Assembly (NCBI GenBank): GCA_029202385.1
Contig: CP119314.1
Location: 1,428,501-1,492,500 of the forward strand
Reading direction: 5' to 3'
Length of the DNA stretch: 64,000 nucleotides
DNA from: Candidatus Sphingomonas phytovorans
GTDB taxonomy: Bacteria > Pseudomonadota > Alphaproteobacteria > Sphingomonadales > Sphingomonadaceae
Shown here piece after piece: positions 49,985 through 60,461 of the stretch. The position numbers were made by a program, and so were the translations under genes. A model generated the notes under the pieces. That model saw only the letters and a program-made list of their open reading frames with translations, did no database searches and was not told the origin of the DNA. Each line of letters starts with the position of its first letter. Positions within the stretch are counted from its first letter, which is position 1.

Positions 49985-50403
49985 GCCAGACGATCCATGC
50001 CTCGACCGTAGCGATCAGCGGCCATGCCGTGTTGATCCAAGGCCCTTCCGGGTCGGGTAAATCCGACCTGGCCTTGCGGCTGATCGATCGCGGCGGGGTG
50101 CTGGTGAGCGACGATTATACCGTGCTGACGCCACGCGACGGCATTCTATCGGCAAGTGCGCCCGCCACCATTGCGGGCCGGCTCGAAGTGCGCGGGATCG
50201 GAATCGTCTCCGTTACCCATGTTGAGCGCGCACCGGTCACATTGCTGGTACGGCTCTCCACCGAGGTGGAACGCATGCCGGAAGCCGAGTCGCGCTCGAT
50301 CGACGGAATCGCCATTCCCATGATTGCGATCGATCCGCGCGAGGCATCGGCACCGATCAAGGTGGAACTTGCCCTCAGTCGCCTGCTAGAGCGCGCGCCA
50401 TGA
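49981..50403 (+). CDS. hprK: HPr kinase/phosphorylase, short alphaproteobacterial type
   Basis: 140 residues, only the kinase domain. Walker A GPSGSGKSDLALRLIDRGG followed by VLVSDDYTVL; C-terminus short. Overlaps chvG and rapZ by 4 nt each. It controls HPr phosphorylation in the PTS(Ntr) pathway. Much shorter than the RiPP-locus kinase at 15012. Confidence 0.94.
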   Translation: MSQTIHASTVAISGHAVLIQGPSGSGKSDLALRLIDRGGVLVSDDYTVLTPRDGILSASAPATIAGRLEVRGIGIVSVTHVERAPVTLLVRLSTEVERMPEAESRSIDGIAIPMIAIDPREASAPIKVELALSRLLERAP

Positions 50404-51368
50404 AGCGCGACCCCAAGGATATATTGCTCGTCACCGGCATGTCCGGCGCGGGGAAATCGACCGTATTGCGGACGCTCGAGGATCTCGGCTGGGAAGTGGT
50501 GGACAATCTGCCGCTGCTCCTGCTCGACCGACTGCTCGGCGCGCCGCTGCCGGAGGGCGCCGAACGTTCGTCGCAGCCGCTCGCGCTCGGCATTGGTGCC
50601 CGCACCCGCGACTTCGATCCCGACCGAATCGTGAAACGGATCAAGAAGCTTCGCGAAGAGCATGGCCATGATATCGGCATCCTGTTCCTCGACTGCTCCG
50701 GCGGCGAGCTCGAGCGTCGTTATTCGGAAACCCGCCGGCGCCATCCGCTGGCGCTCGATCGCCCCGCCTCCGACGGTATTGCGCGCGAACGCGAACTGCT
50801 CGCCCCGCTGCGCCGCTGGGCGAACCGGCTGATCGATACGACCAATCTCACCGGCAACGAACTGGCACAGCAGGTTCGCTCGACCTTCTCCGGCGAGGGC
50901 CTTGGCGAACCGACCCTGTCGGTGACATCGTTCGGCTACGCCCGCGGCCTGCCCCGCAACGCCGACCTGGTGTTCGACATGCGTTTCCTGCGCAACCCGC
51001 ATTGGGACGAGGCCCTGCGTCCCGGAACGGGGCTGGACAAGGACGTCAGCGCCTATGTCGCGGCTGACCCGGCCTATGATGCAGCGATGGAGCAGATCGA
51101 GTCGCTGTTGCTGCTGCTGCTGCCGCGCTATCGGGCCGAGGGGAAATCCTATGTCACCATCGCGTTCGGCTGCACCGGCGGGCGGCACCGTTCCGTCCAC
51201 GTGGCGGAGCGTGTTGCTGCACGGTTGCGCAACGAAGGATTTTCGCCCACGGTCGCGCACCGCGATCTCGCTGCTGCGCCGCAGGACTCGCTCGAGGGTG
51301 TGGCAGAAAATGCCCAAGGGGACGGTCTTTCAGTGATTGAAACTGCTATGAAAGAGTCGGGGCAATGA
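50400..51368 (+). CDS. rapZ: RNase adapter / P-loop protein RapZ
   Basis: 322 residues: LLVTGMSGAGKSTVLRTLED (Walker A), GWEVVDNLPLLLLDRLL, FLDCSGGELERRYSETRRRH and SYVTIAFGCTGGRHRSVHVA in the C-terminal domain, with SFGYARGLPRNADLVFDMRF. Co-transcribed and overlapping its neighbours. RapZ regulates glmS sRNAs in enterobacteria; in alphaproteobacteria the target is less certain. Confidence 0.95.
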   Translation: MKRDPKDILLVTGMSGAGKSTVLRTLEDLGWEVVDNLPLLLLDRLLGAPLPEGAERSSQPLALGIGARTRDFDPDRIVKRIKKLREEHGHDIGILFLDCSGGELERRYSETRRRHPLALDRPASDGIARERELLAPLRRWANRLIDTTNLTGNELAQQVRSTFSGEGLGEPTLSVTSFGYARGLPRNADLVFDMRFLRNPHWDEALRPGTGLDKDVSAYVAADPAYDAAMEQIESLLLLLLPRYRAEGKSYVTIAFGCTGGRHRSVHVAERVAARLRNEGFSPTVAHRDLAAAPQDSLEGVAENAQGDGLSVIETAMKESGQ

Positions 51369-51772
51369 TCGGCCTGGTTCTGGTGACGCACGGACGCCTC
51401 GCCGAGGAGTTCGTGACCGCGATGGAGCATGTCGTCGGCAAGCAGGAACGGATCGCGACGATCGCGATCGGCCCCGATGACGACATGGAGGCGCGCCGCG
51501 CCGACATCGCCAAGGCGATCGCCGCCGTCGACACGGGACGCGGCGTGATCGTGCTGACCGACCTGTTCGGTGGCACGCCGTCCAATCTCGCCATTTCGCT
51601 GATGGAGCGCGGGCGTATCGAGGTGATCGCCGGTATCAACCTGCCGATGCTGATCCGGCTCGAATCGGCGCGCAAGGCGATGAAGGTGGTCGATGCCGTC
51701 GCCGCCGCGCGCGAGGCAGGCCGCAAATATATCTCGGTTGCCTCTGAAGTGCTTGGCGAGGCTGCCGCCTGA
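51365..51772 (+). CDS. PTS mannose-family EIIA component (ManX-like)
   Basis: 135 residues: MIGLVLVTHGRLAEEFVTAM has the phospho-His (VTHG), and IVLTDLFGGTPSNLAISLME is the usual motif. Receives phosphate from HPr. In this operon it is a regulatory EIIA without a transporter. Confidence 0.95.
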   Translation: MIGLVLVTHGRLAEEFVTAMEHVVGKQERIATIAIGPDDDMEARRADIAKAIAAVDTGRGVIVLTDLFGGTPSNLAISLMERGRIEVIAGINLPMLIRLESARKAMKVVDAVAAAREAGRKYISVASEVLGEAAA

Positions 51773-52044
51773 TGCAGGTCAGCCGCACGGTCCTCATCAC
51801 CAACAAGCGCGGGCTCCACGCCCGGGCAAGCGCCAAGTTCGTCACCCTCGCGTCGACCCAGCCGGTCGAGGTCGCCGTGGAGAAGGACGGCGCCGGCAGC
51901 GTGACCGGCACCTCGATCATGGGCCTGATGATGCTGGGCGCGGCGATGGGCGATTCGATCGTCATCAGCGCCGAGGGCGACGGCGCGGAACAGGCGGTCG
52001 GTGCGCTATGCGAGCTGGTGGAAGCCAAATTCGGAGAGGATTGA
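51772..52044 (+). CDS. ptsH: Phosphocarrier protein HPr (NPr type)
   Basis: 90 residues: VLITNKRGLHARASAKFVTL contains the phospho-His (GLHARA), and GTSIMGLMMLGAAMGDSIVI has the regulatory Ser site region. TGATG overlap with the EIIA gene. Last gene of the chv-PTS operon. Confidence 0.96.
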   Translation: MQVSRTVLITNKRGLHARASAKFVTLASTQPVEVAVEKDGAGSVTGTSIMGLMMLGAAMGDSIVISAEGDGAEQAVGALCELVEAKFGED

Positions 52045-52057
52045 CCTTCTTCGTCCC

Positions 52058-52161
52058 CTCCCGTTTACGGGAGAAGCTGGGGGTGAGCGCGCGCTCGCCG
52101 CGAATGTGCCGTTTGAGGAAACCGGGAGCCCATCCCCGGCCCCTCCCGCAAGCGGGAGGGG
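52058..52161. repeat. Cluster of three palindromes, dispersed-repeat-like
   Basis: CTCCCG-TTTA-CGGGAG (52058-52073), GAGCGCGCGCTC (52085-52096) and CCCCTCCCG-CAAG-CGGGAGGGG (52140-52161) lie in the 127 bp between ptsH and the methyltransferase. CTCCCG/CGGGAG hairpins of this form look like REP-type intergenic elements. The last may terminate the ptsH operon. Confidence 0.65.
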
Positions 52162-52171
52162 GGTAGACAAG

Positions 52172-52981
52172 ATGCCCCGCGAGATCACCGCCTATTCCAA
52201 CCCGCTCATCAAGCGCGTCCGTGCGCTGCGCGAGAAGAGGCACCGGCGCGAGGAAGGCCTGTTCCTCGCCGAGGGCCTGCGCATCCTGACCGAGGCTCGC
52301 GAGAGCGGGCGCCTGCCCCAATATCTGTTCTTCGCCCGCGACAGCGCGGGCCACCCGCTGGTCCGCGCCCTGATCGCGGATGTCGAGGCAGCCGGCGGCG
52401 AAGCGATCGAGACGGTACCCGACATTCTTTCCAAACTCTCCGGCAAGGACAATCCGCAAGCCGTGGTCGGGGTTTTCGCCGAATTCGCGACCTCGCTGGA
52501 AACGCTTGACCGGAGCAGCGCCGCGATCTGGCTGGTTGCCGAACGGCTGCGTGATCCGGGCAATCTCGGCACGATCCTGCGTACCGGCGACGCGGTCGGC
52601 GCCGGCGGCCTGATCCTGATCGGCGAGTGCGTCGATCCCTTCTCGGTCGAGGCGGTGCGCGCGAGCATGGGCGCGCTGTTCACCGTGCCGATCGTCCAGG
52701 CCGGCTGGACCGAGTTCCTTTCCTGGCTCCGCGCGGGTCCCGGGCAACTGGTCGGGCTGAGCCTCGACACCGATCACGACTATCGTGCCGCAGCCTACAC
52801 CTCCCCGACCTTCCTGCTGACCGGCAACGAGGCACAGGGCATGCCGGCGGAGTACGCCGTCGAATGCGACCTGCTGGTGAAGATCCCGATGCTCGGCAAG
52901 GCGGACAGCCTGAACGCCGCAGTCGCCACCGCGGTGATGGCCTATGAAGTGCTCGCGCAGGCGAAACCTTCGCCCCGCTGA
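52172..52981 (+). CDS. TrmH/SpoU-family RNA 2'-O-methyltransferase
   Basis: 269 residues from ATG 52172. N-terminal RNA-binding domain (SNPLIKRVRALREKRHRREE, GLFLAEGLRIL), then the SPOUT knot: LRDPGNLGTILRTGDAVGAG, FSVEAVRASMGALFTVPI, FLLTGNEAQGMPAEY and KIPMLGKADSLNAAVATAVM. The ribosome binding site GGGAGGGGGG is part of the 3' arm of the hairpin at 52140-52161. Confidence 0.93.
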   Translation: MPREITAYSNPLIKRVRALREKRHRREEGLFLAEGLRILTEARESGRLPQYLFFARDSAGHPLVRALIADVEAAGGEAIETVPDILSKLSGKDNPQAVVGVFAEFATSLETLDRSSAAIWLVAERLRDPGNLGTILRTGDAVGAGGLILIGECVDPFSVEAVRASMGALFTVPIVQAGWTEFLSWLRAGPGQLVGLSLDTDHDYRAAAYTSPTFLLTGNEAQGMPAEYAVECDLLVKIPMLGKADSLNAAVATAVMAYEVLAQAKPSPR

Positions 52982-53042
52982 ACGGTTGCGTAACGACCGG
53001 TTCAGCCGGGCTTGTCTATCCGGCGATCCGAGGAGACCCGAT

Positions 53043-53750
53043 ATGAAGTTCGCGCACGTCCTTTTCGTCCCTGCCCTGCTGGTCTCTGGCGCTGCTGTCG
53101 CCCAGACGAGTGACACATCGTACAAGGCAGTCGGCACCGAACCCGGCTGGGCGCTGACGATCGACAAGGGTCTGATCCGCTATGTCGGCGACTATGGGCG
53201 TACCCGCGTCACTGCACAGGCGCCGGTTCCCCGGCCAAGCTTCAACGGCCTGCGCTATGTTACGCCGAGGATCACGATCGACATTACCCGGTCTCGCTGC
53301 AGCGACGGCATGAGCAATCGCGACTATCCCGACAGCGTGACGGTGACGGTCGGCCGCCGGACGGTGCGCGGTTGCGGTGGCGAGCCGATCGTCTCGCCGC
53401 CCCGGGCGGCGGTGATCGAGGGCAAATGGGAAATCCAGTCGATCGAGGGTCGTCCGGTACGCGGGCCGCGGCCGGCGACGATCGCATTCGCCGGCGACCG
53501 GATCAGCGGGAACAGCGGCTGCAACAGCTTCGGCGGCTCGTTCCGCTTCGAGCGAGGCTATCTGACAGCCGGCCCGCTGATGTCGACCAAGATGGCTTGC
53601 ATGGGTCCGGCCATGGCGCAGGAACAGGCGATCATGCGCCTGCTCGGCGAGCGCCTGAGCGCGAGCACGAACCGTGACGGCAAGCTGGTGCTGAGCGCGT
53701 CCGGATTGCGGACCCTGGTACTGGTTCGTTCGGGACCGGCCCCGCGCTGA
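53043..53750 (+). CDS. Secreted META-domain (HslJ-like) protein
   Basis: 235 residues with a signal peptide (FAHVLFVPALLVSGAAVAQT). An N-terminal part resembling the COG3650-type domain (GTEPGWALTIDKGLIRYVGD, SRCSDGMSNRDYPDSVTVTV) and a C-terminal META domain (WEIQSIEGRPVRGPRPATIA, ISGNSGCNSFGGSF...MACMGPAMAQEQ). Envelope stress or copper-related roles are proposed for the family. ATG 53043; open frame upstream rejected. Confidence 0.85.
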   Translation: MKFAHVLFVPALLVSGAAVAQTSDTSYKAVGTEPGWALTIDKGLIRYVGDYGRTRVTAQAPVPRPSFNGLRYVTPRITIDITRSRCSDGMSNRDYPDSVTVTVGRRTVRGCGGEPIVSPPRAAVIEGKWEIQSIEGRPVRGPRPATIAFAGDRISGNSGCNSFGGSFRFERGYLTAGPLMSTKMACMGPAMAQEQAIMRLLGERLSASTNRDGKLVLSASGLRTLVLVRSGPAPR

Positions 53751-53760
53751 ACGGTGCATG

Positions 53761-53795
53761 GGCCCGGGCTCCGACGATGTCGCGGAACCCGGGCC
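53761..53795. terminator. Hairpin after META-domain gene
   Basis: GGCCCGGG (53761-53768) pairs with CCCGGGCC (53788-53795) 11 bp after the stop. No T tract, so termination is presumed. The remaining bases to 53904 hold no gene. Confidence 0.45.
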
Positions 53796-53904
53796 GACCC
53801 AACGTCGTTACTCCCTGCTTAGCGCCGGGAGGGGGCCAGATGATCGATCGACGTAGCGGAATTCCATTTTTTCGAGGCCATTCCGTAGCTCCACGTCGCC
53901 GCCC

Positions 53905-56900
53905 GTGACGGATTCTGCAGTGAAACAAGATCCGGACCTGTTCATCGGCAACGGCGAAATGGCGTCGCTGATGCGCGCCAAGGACTGGTCGCGAACGACG
54001 CTCGGTCCGGTGGAATACTGGCCAGAAGCGTTGCGCGTCGCGGTCCGCATCCTGCTGACCAGCAAGTTCGACATGTGGATCGGATGGGGGACGGACGTCG
54101 CCTTCCTCTACAACGATGCGTATCGGCCGACGCTTGGACAAAAACATCCCGACGCGCTGGCGACGCCGACAGCCGAACTCTGGGCGGAGATCTGGCTCGA
54201 TGTCGAGCCGCTGGTCCGGACGGTCTACGAGACCGGCGAAGCGACATGGAGCGAAGCGCTGCTGCTCCTGCTCGAACGCAACGGCTACAGCGAAGAAACC
54301 TATCACACCTTCTCCTACAGCCCGATCTTCGACGACAACGGGGCGGTGGGCGGGCTGTTGTGCGCGGTCGTCGAGGAAACCGATCGAATCATCACGGCGC
54401 GCCGGCTGGATACCCTCAGGGTGCTCGCCTCCGACCTGACCGCGGCGGACACCATCTCCGCCGTCACGGCGGCCACGCGCACCTGTCTTGAGAGCAATCC
54501 GCACGATCTTCCCTTCACCCTCGTCTATCTGTTCGAGGACAGCGTGGCGCGGCTTGTCGAGCGAACCGGCTTCGACGGGCCACACCCGGCAGCCCTCGAA
54601 TCGATCTCGCTGGACGATCCCGCGCCCTGGCCTTTGGCAGGCGGACTCAACCAGGTCCCCTTGGCCGATATGGGGGCCTTTCCATGCGGCGCCTGGCAAA
54701 AGACGCCTGATCATGCCGTGATCCTGCCACTCCAGCGCCGTGGCGGGGAGGCACCGGTCGGTGCGGTCGTGGTCGGTCTCAACCCCCATCGGCGGGCCGA
54801 TCCCGATTATCTTGGCTATCTCGATCTGCTCGCCGGCCAGATATCGTCCGGTCTCGCCAGTGCCGAAGCCTATGAAAGCGAGCGGCGGCGCGTGGCTGCG
54901 CTTGCCGAGGCAGCCGGACTCCGGGAGGCCGCGGCCGAAGTGTTGCGTGAGGTCAACGCCCGCCTCGAATCCGAAGTCGAGGCCCGCACCGGCGAACGGG
55001 ACCGCCTCCGCGCCCTGTTCCAGCGGGCACCGGGCTTCATGTGCGTGTTGCACGGCCCCGACCACGTCTTCGAATTCATGAACGAGGCCTATCTCCAATT
55101 GATCGGGCATCGCGACGTGAACGGCATGCCGGTTCGCGACGCGCTTCCCGAGGTCGACGGCCAGGGTTTTTTCGATCTGCTCGACCAGGTCTATCGCACC
55201 GGCCAGCCCTTTGTCGGGCAGAGCATGCCGGTCGACCTCCAGCGAGAGCCCGGCAGCCCGCTGGAGAAGCGGTTCCTGAACCTGGTCTATCAACCCATCG
55301 TGGAGAATGACGGGGCGATCACCGGCATCTTCGCCGAGGGCCATGACGTCACTGATCAGGTCCGCAGCGAAGCCGCGCTGCGCGCGCTCAACGCCGACCT
55401 GGAACGCCAGGTGATCGAACGCACCCAGGCGCGCGGCAAGACCTGGCATCTCAGCCCGGACTTGCTCGGCGCGCTCAATCCCCTCGGCTATTTCGAGACG
55501 TCGAATCCGGCCTGGAAGACCCTGCTCGGCTGGAGCGAGCAGGAGGTCGCCAGCATGTCGATCTTCGATCTGCTCCATCCCGACGATGTCGAACGCACCC
55601 GCAACGGCTTCACGCTGACTCAGCAGGGCGAGCCGGCGATCCGCTTCCCCAACCGCTATCGCTGCAAGGATGGCAGCTATCGCTGGATATCCTGGGTCGG
55701 CATTCCCGAAGAGGGCATGGTCTATTGCAGCGGGCGCGACATCAGCGTGGAAAAGGCGGCCGAGGCCGAGCGCGACCGGCTATGGACGCTGTCCGAGGAC
55801 ATGCTGGCGCGGGCCGACTATCAGGGCAGGATGGTGGCGGTGAACCCCGCCTGGACAAAGGTGCTGGGGTGGCGCGAGCGCGACCTGTTGACCAATCCCT
55901 ATGCCGATATCATCCATCCCGACAATGTCCCCGCCGTGGCGGCCGCGCTGGAAGAGATGAACCGCACCGGCCAGCCCACACGGTTCGAAAACCGGATCCT
56001 GTCGGCGCATGGTGACTGGAAACCGATCGGCTGGACGGTCTCGCCCGAGCCCGACGGCATCCATTTCATCGCGGTCGGGCGCGACCTGACCGAGGACAAG
56101 TCGCGCGAACGGGAGCTTGAGCAGGCGCAGGAGGCGCTGCGTCAATCGCAGAAGATGGAGGCCGTGGGCCAGCTCACCGGCGGTATCGCCCATGATTTCA
56201 ACAACCTGCTGGCCGGTATTGGCGGAAATCTCGAACTGCTGGAACTGCGCATCGGCCAGGGCAGGACGACGGGCCTCGATCGCTATATCGGCGGCGCGCA
56301 GGACGCGACCCGACGCGCGGCATCGCTGACGCAGCGGCTGCTCGCCTTTTCCCGCCGCCAGACGCTCGATCCGAAACCGACTGACGTCAACCGGCTGATC
56401 GCCGGCATGGAAGACCTTATCCGCCGCACCGTCGGCCCGGAGATCGAGGTCGAGGTCGTCGGCGCCGGCGGGCTGTGGTTGACCCGGGTCGACACATCAC
56501 AGCTCGAAAACGCCCTGCTCAACCTGGCGATCAACGCGCGCGACGCCATGACCGGCGGCGGCCGGATCACCATCGAAACGGCCAACAAATGGCTTGATGA
56601 CCGCGCCGCGCGCGAACGGGAACTGCCCCCCGGCCAATATCTCTCGCTGTGCGTGACCGATACCGGATCCGGCATGGGGCCCGACGTCGTCGCCAAGGCG
56701 TTCGATCCGTTCTTCACCACCAAGCCGATCGGCCAGGGAACCGGGCTCGGCCTGTCGATGATCCATGGTTTCGTCCGGCAGTCCGGCGGGCAGGTGCGGA
56801 TCTATTCGGAACCGGGCAAGGGCACGACGATGTGCCTCTATTTCCCGCGCTACGCGGGCGAAATGAATCCGGGCGAGGACGACGAACCCCATCTTGCCGA

Positions 56901-57276
56901 TCCCGGACATGGCGAGACCGTGCTGGTGATCGACGACGAGCCCCTCGTCAGGGCCCTCGCCGTCGAGATCCTGCGGGATGCCGGCTATATCGTGATGGAG
57001 GCAGCCGACGGCCCTTCCGGGCTCAGGCTGGTTCAGTCGGCGGCACGGATCGATCTGCTGGTCACCGATGTCGGCCTGCCCGGTGGACTGAACGGCCGCC
57101 AGGTCGCCGACGCAGCACGCGTTACCCGTCCTGGCCTGAAAGTGCTCTTCATCACTGGCTATGCGGAGAATGCAGCCGTCGGAAACGGTCTGCTCGGCGC
57201 CGGCATGGAGGTGATCACGAAACCCTTCACGGTCGTCGCGCTCGGCAACAAGGTCAGGGAAATGCTCGATCGTTGA
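53905..57276 (+). CDS. Large PAS/GAF hybrid histidine kinase with receiver
   Basis: 1123 residues, no membrane helix, so cytoplasmic. Order: PAS (about 20-150), GAF-like (160-310), short coiled coil (330-370), three PAS domains (370-495, 510-625, 635-735; the second has WKTLLGWSEQEVASMSIFDL and LHPDD), HisKA with His763 in GGIAHDFNNLLAGIGGNLEL, HATPase (GSGMGPDVVAKAFDPFFTTK, GTGLGLSMIHGFVRQSGG) and receiver with Asp1055 in LVTDVGLPGGLNGRQVADAA. GTG 53905 or GTG 53920 can start. The signal is unknown; blue-light or general stress kinases share this layout. Confidence 0.93.
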   Translation: MTDSAVKQDPDLFIGNGEMASLMRAKDWSRTTLGPVEYWPEALRVAVRILLTSKFDMWIGWGTDVAFLYNDAYRPTLGQKHPDALATPTAELWAEIWLDVEPLVRTVYETGEATWSEALLLLLERNGYSEETYHTFSYSPIFDDNGAVGGLLCAVVEETDRIITARRLDTLRVLASDLTAADTISAVTAATRTCLESNPHDLPFTLVYLFEDSVARLVERTGFDGPHPAALESISLDDPAPWPLAGGLNQVPLADMGAFPCGAWQKTPDHAVILPLQRRGGEAPVGAVVVGLNPHRRADPDYLGYLDLLAGQISSGLASAEAYESERRRVAALAEAAGLREAAAEVLREVNARLESEVEARTGERDRLRALFQRAPGFMCVLHGPDHVFEFMNEAYLQLIGHRDVNGMPVRDALPEVDGQGFFDLLDQVYRTGQPFVGQSMPVDLQREPGSPLEKRFLNLVYQPIVENDGAITGIFAEGHDVTDQVRSEAALRALNADLERQVIERTQARGKTWHLSPDLLGALNPLGYFETSNPAWKTLLGWSEQEVASMSIFDLLHPDDVERTRNGFTLTQQGEPAIRFPNRYRCKDGSYRWISWVGIPEEGMVYCSGRDISVEKAAEAERDRLWTLSEDMLARADYQGRMVAVNPAWTKVLGWRERDLLTNPYADIIHPDNVPAVAAALEEMNRTGQPTRFENRILSAHGDWKPIGWTVSPEPDGIHFIAVGRDLTEDKSRERELEQAQEALRQSQKMEAVGQLTGGIAHDFNNLLAGIGGNLELLELRIGQGRTTGLDRYIGGAQDATRRAASLTQRLLAFSRRQTLDPKPTDVNRLIAGMEDLIRRTVGPEIEVEVVGAGGLWLTRVDTSQLENALLNLAINARDAMTGGGRITIETANKWLDDRAARERELPPGQYLSLCVTDTGSGMGPDVVAKAFDPFFTTKPIGQGTGLGLSMIHGFVRQSGGQVRIYSEPGKGTTMCLYFPRYAGEMNPGEDDEPHLADPGHGETVLVIDDEPLVRALAVEILRDAGYIVMEAADGPSGLRLVQSAARIDLLVTDVGLPGGLNGRQVADAARVTRPGLKVLFITGYAENAAVGNGLLGAGMEVITKPFTVVALGNKVREMLDR

Positions 57277-57291
57277 TCGCGCGAACGCTGT

Positions 57292-58692
57292 CTATTCCGC
57301 GGCCTCGCTGACCGAACCGTCGATCAGGATCGGCGTATCGCCGTAACGGGCCAGCGCTTCGACCGGCTCCACGCCCTCGATCTCGCGCGCGCCGGGCTCG
57401 ATGTTGAGATCGCGCAGCTTGCGCGCCGTTACCAAAGTGCGGCTTTCGAAGCTGCTGACGAAGGTGTTGTAGTTGTTGACCGCCGACGTCAATCCGCCAC
57501 CCACCTTGCGCAGATCGCCCGCCGCCTTGGCGAGCCGGTCGTAGAGTTCCTTGCCGAGTTCGCCGATCTGGCGCGCTTCCTTGGCCAGCCGTTCCTGCCG
57601 CCAGACCGCCGAGACGGTGCGCGCGATGGCGATCAAATTGGTCGGCGTGGCCAGCAGCACCCGTTTCTCGAAGGCGAAGTCCCAAAGCGTGGGATCATGC
57701 TCGAGCGCGGCTGACAGGAAATGCTCGCCCGGCACGAACATGATCACATAGTCGGGCGCATCGGCGAACTGGCTCCAATAGGCCTTGTTGCCGAGACCGT
57801 TGACATGAGCGCGCATCGAAACGGCATGGGCGGCAAGCCCGACCAGCCGCTCCGCCTCGTCGACCGCGCCGAACGCATCCTGATAGGCATTGAGCGAGAC
57901 CTTGGCGTCGATGACGAGCGCACGACCGCCAGGCACGCGAACGATCGCGTCGGGGCGGAGTCGCCCGCCTTCGTCCCCGCCAGACACGCTGACCTCGGTC
58001 TGGAAATCAGTATGTTCCGACAAACCACAGGTTTCCAAAACATTTTTAAGCTGCTGCTCACCCCAGCGTCCGCGCGACTTGGGCGCGTTACGGAGCGAAT
58101 TGACCAGCTTCGCCGCTTCGCTGCTGACCTTCTCCTGGCCGACGCGAAGCCCCTCCAGCTGGCCCTTGAGCTGGTCGAAAGCCCCCTGGCGCTCGCTCTC
58201 GACCTTGCTCACGGTCTCCTCATATTTCAGGAGGCGGTCGCTGACCGGCTGGAGCATGGATTTCAGATTCTGCCCGGCCGTCTCTTCGGATTGCTTGAAA
58301 CGGGCCTCGGCGCGTTCGAGGAACTGCTTCTGCGCGTCGTTGAGCAGCTTGCTGGCGGTCTCGTTGAAATGACCGGTCATCGCCTCGCGAGAGTTCTTGA
58401 ATTCCTCGAGCCTGGCCTCGAACGCCTCGGCATGGGCGCGAAGCGTCGCATTCTCGGTGCGAAAGCCGTCGCGCTCCTCCCGGATCGCGTCGAGCTCGTC
58501 GCGAAGCTGCGCCGCGACGCGCGCACGCTCCTCGGCGCCGGCGAGGTCGACGATCGCCCGCTTGAATTCCTCGGTCCGTGCGTCGCGTTCGGTCCTGACC
58601 TCGGCGACGCCGCGCCCGGCCAGCCACCAGCCCACCGCCAGTCCGACGAGCAGAACGGCGATCATCGCCAGGGAAATCGTCAGGCCGGTCAT
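57292..58692 (-). CDS. rmuC: DNA recombination protein RmuC homologue
   Basis: 466 residues: one N-terminal membrane helix ([20 protein letters not shown]), a long coiled coil (about 30-180) and the RmuC nuclease-like domain with [40 protein letters not shown] (PD-D/E-xK-like), [20 protein letters not shown] and [15 protein letters not shown]. Limits inversions at repeats. Divergent from fhs. Confidence 0.94.
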   Translation of the reverse strand: MTGLTISLAMIAVLLVGLAVGWWLAGRGVAEVRTERDARTEEFKRAIVDLAGAEERARVAAQLRDELDAIREERDGFRTENATLRAHAEAFEARLEEFKNSREAMTGHFNETASKLLNDAQKQFLERAEARFKQSEETAGQNLKSMLQPVSDRLLKYEETVSKVESERQGAFDQLKGQLEGLRVGQEKVSSEAAKLVNSLRNAPKSRGRWGEQQLKNVLETCGLSEHTDFQTEVSVSGGDEGGRLRPDAIVRVPGGRALVIDAKVSLNAYQDAFGAVDEAERLVGLAAHAVSMRAHVNGLGNKAYWSQFADAPDYVIMFVPGEHFLSAALEHDPTLWDFAFEKRVLLATPTNLIAIARTVSAVWRQERLAKEARQIGELGKELYDRLAKAAGDLRKVGGGLTSAVNNYNTFVSSFESRTLVTARKLRDLNIEPGAREIEGVEPVEALARYGDTPILIDGSVSEAAE

Positions 58693-58790
58693 GCTTTACC
58701 TCGTTGGAACATTGCGCGAACTTGTACTCTCCATTGCCATTTTGGCAATGCGGCTTGCGGCTGGCCGGGCGTTCGTTACGACTGCGCGCC

Positions 58791-60455
58791 ATGCTGACCG
58801 ATATCGCAATCTCCCGCGCCGCCACCCTGAAACCCATTGCCGAGATCGCCGCCGGGCTCTCCATTCCGCCCGAGGCGGTCGAGCCCTATGGGCATTTCAA
58901 AGCAAAGATCGACCTCTCCCGCCTCCCCGCGACCGGCAAGACCGGCAAGCTGATCCTCGTCACCGCGATCAGCCCCACCCCAGCCGGCGAAGGCAAGTCA
59001 ACCACCTCGGTGGGGCTGGCCGACGGGCTCAACCGCATCGGCCGCAAGACGATGCTGTGCCTGCGCGAGCCCTCGCTCGGCCCCTGTTTCGGCACCAAGG
59101 GCGGCGCGGCGGGCGGCGGCTATGCCCAGGTCGGGCCGATGGAGGATATCAACCTCCATTTCACCGGCGATTTCCACGCGATCACCAGCGCGCACAATCT
59201 GCTCGCGGCGATGATCGACAACCATATCCATTGGGGCAACGCGCTCGATATCGACGTTCGGCGGGTCGTATGGCGTCGCGTGCTCGACATGAACGACCGG
59301 GCGCTGCGGGACATCGCACAGTCGCTTGGCGGGCCGGCCAATGGCTTCCCGCGCGAATCCGGCTTCGACATCACCGTCGCGTCCGAAGTGATGGCGATAT
59401 TGTGCCTGGCGAGCGGGCTGGAGGATCTGGAAGAAAGGCTCGGTGCGATCGTCGTCGCCTATACCCGAGACAAGCGCCCGGTAACCGCGCGCGACCTGAA
59501 GGCGGATGGCGCCATGGCGGTGCTGCTCGCCCAGGCGATCAAGCCGAACCTGGTGCAGACGCTCGAGGGCAATCCGGCCTTTGTCCATGGCGGGCCGTTC
59601 GCCAACATCGCCCATGGCTGCAACTCGGTGATCGCGACGCGCGCCGCACTCGGGCTTGGCGACTATGTCGTGACCGAAGCAGGCTTCGGCGCGGACCTGG
59701 GTGCGGAGAAGTTCTTCGACATCAAATGCCGGCAATCGGGGCTGAAGCCCGACGCCGCGGTGATCGTGGCGACGGTGCGGGCGCTGAAGATGAATGGCGG
59801 GGTTGCCAGGGCCGACCTCGCCACGCCTGATGCCGAGGCGGTGCGGCGCGGTGGCGTCAACCTTGCCCGCCATATCGAGAATGTGCGCCAGTTCGGCGTG
59901 CCCGCGGTCGTTGCCATCAATCTGTTCGGCACCGATACCGAGGCAGAGCTTGAGGTGATCCGCGACATCGCGGCGAACCACGGATCGGAAGCGATCCTGT
60001 GCACCCACTGGGCGGACGGTGGCGCGGGCGCCGAGGCGCTGGCAGCCAGGGTCGCCGATCTGTGCGATCACGCCACCCCGCAATTCGCGCCGCTCTATGA
60101 CGACGATCTCTCGCTGTTCGAGAAGATCAACACCGTCGCCACCCGGATCTATCGTGCCGAGGAGGCGATCGCCGATCCGGGCGTCAGGGCGCAGCTCAAG
60201 CGCTGGGAGGATGCCGGGTTCGGCCATCTGCCGGTGTGCATGGCCAAGACTCAGTACAGCTTCTCGACCGATCCGGCGAAGCTCGGCGCGCCGACCGGCC
60301 ATGTCGTGCCGGTGCGCGAGGTACGGCTGGCGGCGGGAGCCGGTTTCGTGGTGGCGATCTGCGGCGAGATCATGACCATGCCCGGCCTGCCGAGGGTGCC
60401 GGCGGCCGAATCGATCCGCTTCGGCGCCGGTGGCGAGATCGAAGGCCTGTTCTGA
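58791..60455 (+). CDS. fhs: Formate-tetrahydrofolate ligase
   Basis: 554 residues from ATG 58791. ATP-binding loop [60 protein letters not shown] and [14 protein letters not shown] all conserved. Makes 10-formyl-THF, feeding purine synthesis and fMet formation; fmt and def lie just downstream. Confidence 0.97.
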   Translation: MLTDIAISRAATLKPIAEIAAGLSIPPEAVEPYGHFKAKIDLSRLPATGKTGKLILVTAISPTPAGEGKSTTSVGLADGLNRIGRKTMLCLREPSLGPCFGTKGGAAGGGYAQVGPMEDINLHFTGDFHAITSAHNLLAAMIDNHIHWGNALDIDVRRVVWRRVLDMNDRALRDIAQSLGGPANGFPRESGFDITVASEVMAILCLASGLEDLEERLGAIVVAYTRDKRPVTARDLKADGAMAVLLAQAIKPNLVQTLEGNPAFVHGGPFANIAHGCNSVIATRAALGLGDYVVTEAGFGADLGAEKFFDIKCRQSGLKPDAAVIVATVRALKMNGGVARADLATPDAEAVRRGGVNLARHIENVRQFGVPAVVAINLFGTDTEAELEVIRDIAANHGSEAILCTHWADGGAGAEALAARVADLCDHATPQFAPLYDDDLSLFEKINTVATRIYRAEEAIADPGVRAQLKRWEDAGFGHLPVCMAKTQYSFSTDPAKLGAPTGHVVPVREVRLAAGAGFVVAICGEIMTMPGLPRVPAAESIRFGAGGEIEGLF

Positions 60456-60461
60456 CCCTGA

